Origin: Mycteria americana
Taxonomy: Eukaryota > Chordata > Aves > Ciconiiformes > Ciconiidae
Reading direction: 5' to 3'
Length of the DNA: 64,000 nt
NCBI RefSeq assembly: GCF_035582795.1
Contig: NC_134365.1
Coordinates: 222,287,887-222,351,886 of the forward strand
Positions within the stretch are counted from its first letter, which is position 1; each line of letters starts with the position of its first letter. Shown piece after piece: positions 61,958 to 64,000 of this stretch. The notes under the pieces were generated by a model. It was not told the DNA's origin, made no database searches, and was given only the letters and a program-made list of their open reading frames with translations. The position numbers and the translations under genes were made by a program.

Positions 61958-63726
61958 CATAGAATCATAGAATGGTTTGGCTTGGAAGCGACCTTAAAGA
62001 TCATTTAGTCCAACCCCCTGCCACGGGCAGGGACACCTTCCACCAGACCAGGTTGCTCAGAGCCCCGTCCAGCCTGGCCTTCAACACTTCAGGGATGGGG
62101 CATCCCCAACTTCTCTGGGCAACCTGGGCCAGTGCCTCAGCACCCTGAGAGTGAAGAATTCCTTCCTTATATCTAATCTAAATCTCCCCTCTCTCAGTTT
62201 AAAGCCATTACCCCTTGTCCTGTCACTACATGCCCTTGTAAAGAGCCCCTCCCCAGCTTGCTTGTAGAGCCCCTGCAGGTACTGGCAGGCTGCTACAAGG
62301 TGTCCCCAGAGCCTTCTCTTCTCCAGGCTGAACAACCCCAGCTCTCTCAGCCTGTCCTCATAGGAGGGGTGCTCCAGCCCTCTGATCATCTTGGTGGCCC
62401 TCCTCTGGACTCACTCCAACAGGTCCATGTCCTTCTTATGTTGGAGGCCCCAGAACCGGACGCAGTACTGCAGGTGGGGTCTCATGAGAGCAGAGTAGAG
62501 GGGCAGAATCCCCTCCCTCGACCTGCTGGCCACGCTTTTTTGTGATGCAGCCCAGGATACGGTTGGCCTTCTGGGCTGTGAGTGCACATTGCTGGGTCAT
62601 GTTGAGCTTCTCATCAACCAACACACCCAAGTCCTTCTCCGCAGGGCTGCTCTCAATCCATTCTCCACCCAGCCTGTATTTGTGCTTGGGATTGCCCCGA
62701 CCCGTGTGCAGGACCTTGCGCTTGGCCTTGTTGAACTTCATGAGTCTTGCAGGGGCCCTCCTCTCGAGCCTGTCGAGGTCCCTCTGGATGGCATCCCTTC
62801 CCTCCAGTGTGTTGACCGCACCGCACAGCTTGGTGTCGTTGGCAAACTTGCTAAGGGTGCACTCGATCCCGCTGTCCGTGTCGCCGACAAAGCTGTTAAA
62901 CAGCACTGGTCCCAATACCCCGACGCCTGAGGAACGCCACTCGTCACTGGTCTCCACTTGGACATCGAGCCGTTGACCGCAACTCTTTGAGTGCGACCAT
63001 CCAGCCGATTCCTTATCCAGCGAGTGGTCCATCTGTCAAATCCATGTCTCTCCAATTTAGAGACAAGGTTGTCGTGCGGGATGGTGTCAAATGCTTTGCA
63101 CAAGTCCAGGTAGATGACGCCATTTGCTCTTCCCTTATCCACCAACGCTGTAACCCCGTTGTAGAAGGCCACCAAATTTGTCAGGCACAATTTGCCCCTA
63201 GTGAAGCCATGTTGGCTGTCACCAGTCACCTCCTTATTTTCCATGCGCATTAGCATAGTTTCCAGGAGGATCTGCTCCATGATCTTGCCAGGCACAGAGG
63301 TGAGACTGACTGGCCTGTAGTTCCCCGGGTCTTCCTTTTTTCCCTTTTTAAAAATGGGGTTACATTTCCCCTTTTCCAGTCAGTGGGAACTTCACCAGAC
63401 TGCCACAACTTCTCAGATATGATGGATAGTGGCTTAGCAGCCTCATCCACCAGTTCTCGCAGGACCTGCGGATGCATCTCATCGGGTCCCATGGACTTGT
63501 GCACCTTCAGGTTCCTTAGCTGGTCTCGAACCTGATCTTCTCCTACAGTGGGCCGTTCTTCTTTCTCCCAATCCCGGCTTTGCCTTCTGCGACTCGGGCG
63601 GTGTGGCTTGAGCACTTGGCCGGTGAAGACTGAGGCAGAAAAGTCGTCGAGTACCTCAGCCTTCTCCATATCCCGGGTAACCAGGTCTCCCGTTTCCTTC
63701 TGGAGAGGGCCCACATTTTCCCTACT
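61958..63726 (-). mobile_element. CR1 LINE with most of the reverse-transcriptase ORF
   Basis: This 1.77-kb reverse-orientation CR1 starts from its tail (catagaatcatagaatgg) and reaches back into ORF2 near ttctggagagggcccacat. The 3'UTR (to about 62430) is followed by the ORF2 C-terminal region. It is broken at the 5' end like most CR1 copies. The coding remnants are annotated separately. Confidence 0.95.
62436..63714 (-). pseudogene. decayed CR1 ORF2 (reverse transcriptase)
   Basis: Reading on the minus strand, recognisable reverse-transcriptase segments appear in three frames. They are [19 protein letters not shown] and [14 protein letters not shown] (63250-63714); [36 protein letters not shown] and SGVPQ (62738-63295); and [18 protein letters not shown] and [15 protein letters not shown] (62436-63032). 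At least two frameshifts separate them, near residues KREKRK and just after SGVPQ. The catalytic FADD box reads FAND. The copy is therefore inactive. It is also 5'-truncated, with no endonuclease domain in the window. Confidence 0.93.
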
Positions 63727-63818
63727 GGACTGGTGGCCTTGGCAGTGTTAGGTTTACAGTTGGACTCAATGATCTTAAAGGTCTTTTCCAACCTAAATGA
63801 TTCTATGATTCTATAAAT
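63727..63818 (+). mobile_element. short sense-oriented CR1 3' tail
   Basis: The sequence gttggactcaatgatcttaa, then aggtcttttccaacctaaat and gattctatgattctata, is the terminal 70-90 bp of a CR1 in sense orientation. It abuts the 5' break of the antisense CR1 directly. Confidence 0.88.
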
Positions 63819-64000
63819 ACAGTTTCAAGCTTTACCTCATTTGAAACTTTTATTAAAGTTGCATTAAATTAATCTTTCAATCAAGGCTTGAAGCCACTGA
63901 AAAAGGTATTTCAAGAATTTTCCGTGGTGAGCCAGCTACTGCCTGAGCGCTCGGTTTCTCTGCTTTCAGGGTTACCAGCTCTAACCCCCCACGTGTACCC

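Noticed and set aside
61958-63818. DNA transposon with terminal inverted repeats
   Set aside because: The inverted ends are both CR1 3' tails and the interior is CR1 reverse transcriptase, not a transposase.

Overview
The window looks like avian nuclear DNA. It contains many CR1 LINE fragments carrying the typical ...GATTCTATGATTCT 3' tail. Its first 19 kb are extremely GC-rich and full of minisatellites. Two gene fragments are unmistakably vertebrate: the complete coding exon of RHOG on the minus strand and the first two coding exons of STIM1 on the plus strand. The order RHOG(-) then STIM1(+) matches the human 11p15.4 block (PGAP2-RHOG-STIM1-RRM1). The polyadenylation signal near position 231 is therefore most simply read as the tail of PGAP2, but no PGAP2 coding sequence is visible. 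I cannot name the species.

Layout. 1-250: 3' end of a plus-strand transcript. 251-2700: GC-rich intergenic DNA with a minisatellite. 2720-14050 (minus strand, with the first exon running a few hundred bases further): RHOG. Its 3'UTR, single coding exon (191 aa) and 9.9-kb intron 1 lead back to a non-coding first exon in a CpG island at about 14.05-14.4 kb. The intron carries at least seven tandem-repeat blocks, including a phased pentamer array, a 70-bp higher-order repeat and a (GGGGA)n tract. 14.45-17.4 kb: the RHOG-STIM1 intergenic region, with a 1.3-kb minisatellite of about 14-bp units. 17.4-18.4 kb: CpG-island promoter and exon 1 of STIM1. 18,394-57,937/57,940: the 39.5-kb STIM1 intron 1, with CR1 and MIR-like remnants, a possible LTR and an internal CpG-rich block. 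57,938/57,941-58,071: STIM1 exon 2, encoding the cysteine pair and the canonical EF-hand. 58,072-64,000: the start of intron 2, containing most of a decayed CR1 with recognisable reverse-transcriptase sequence. Exon 3 was not found.

The two genes are transcribed divergently from separate CpG islands about 4 kb apart. RhoG is a Rac-like small GTPase controlling actin and membrane ruffling. STIM1 is the ER calcium sensor that opens Orai channels. They are syntenic neighbours, not members of one pathway. The whole window is ordinary vertebrate chromosome, and I found no new multi-gene system. The points most worth checking are: a CAGCAG (NAGNAG) tandem acceptor at STIM1 exon 2; a five-codon upstream ORF 31-34 nt before each of the two start codons; an unusual EF-hand loop residue; a Maf/NF-E2 palindrome with a nearby GATA site in the RHOG intron; and unusually dense tandem arrays around both promoters.
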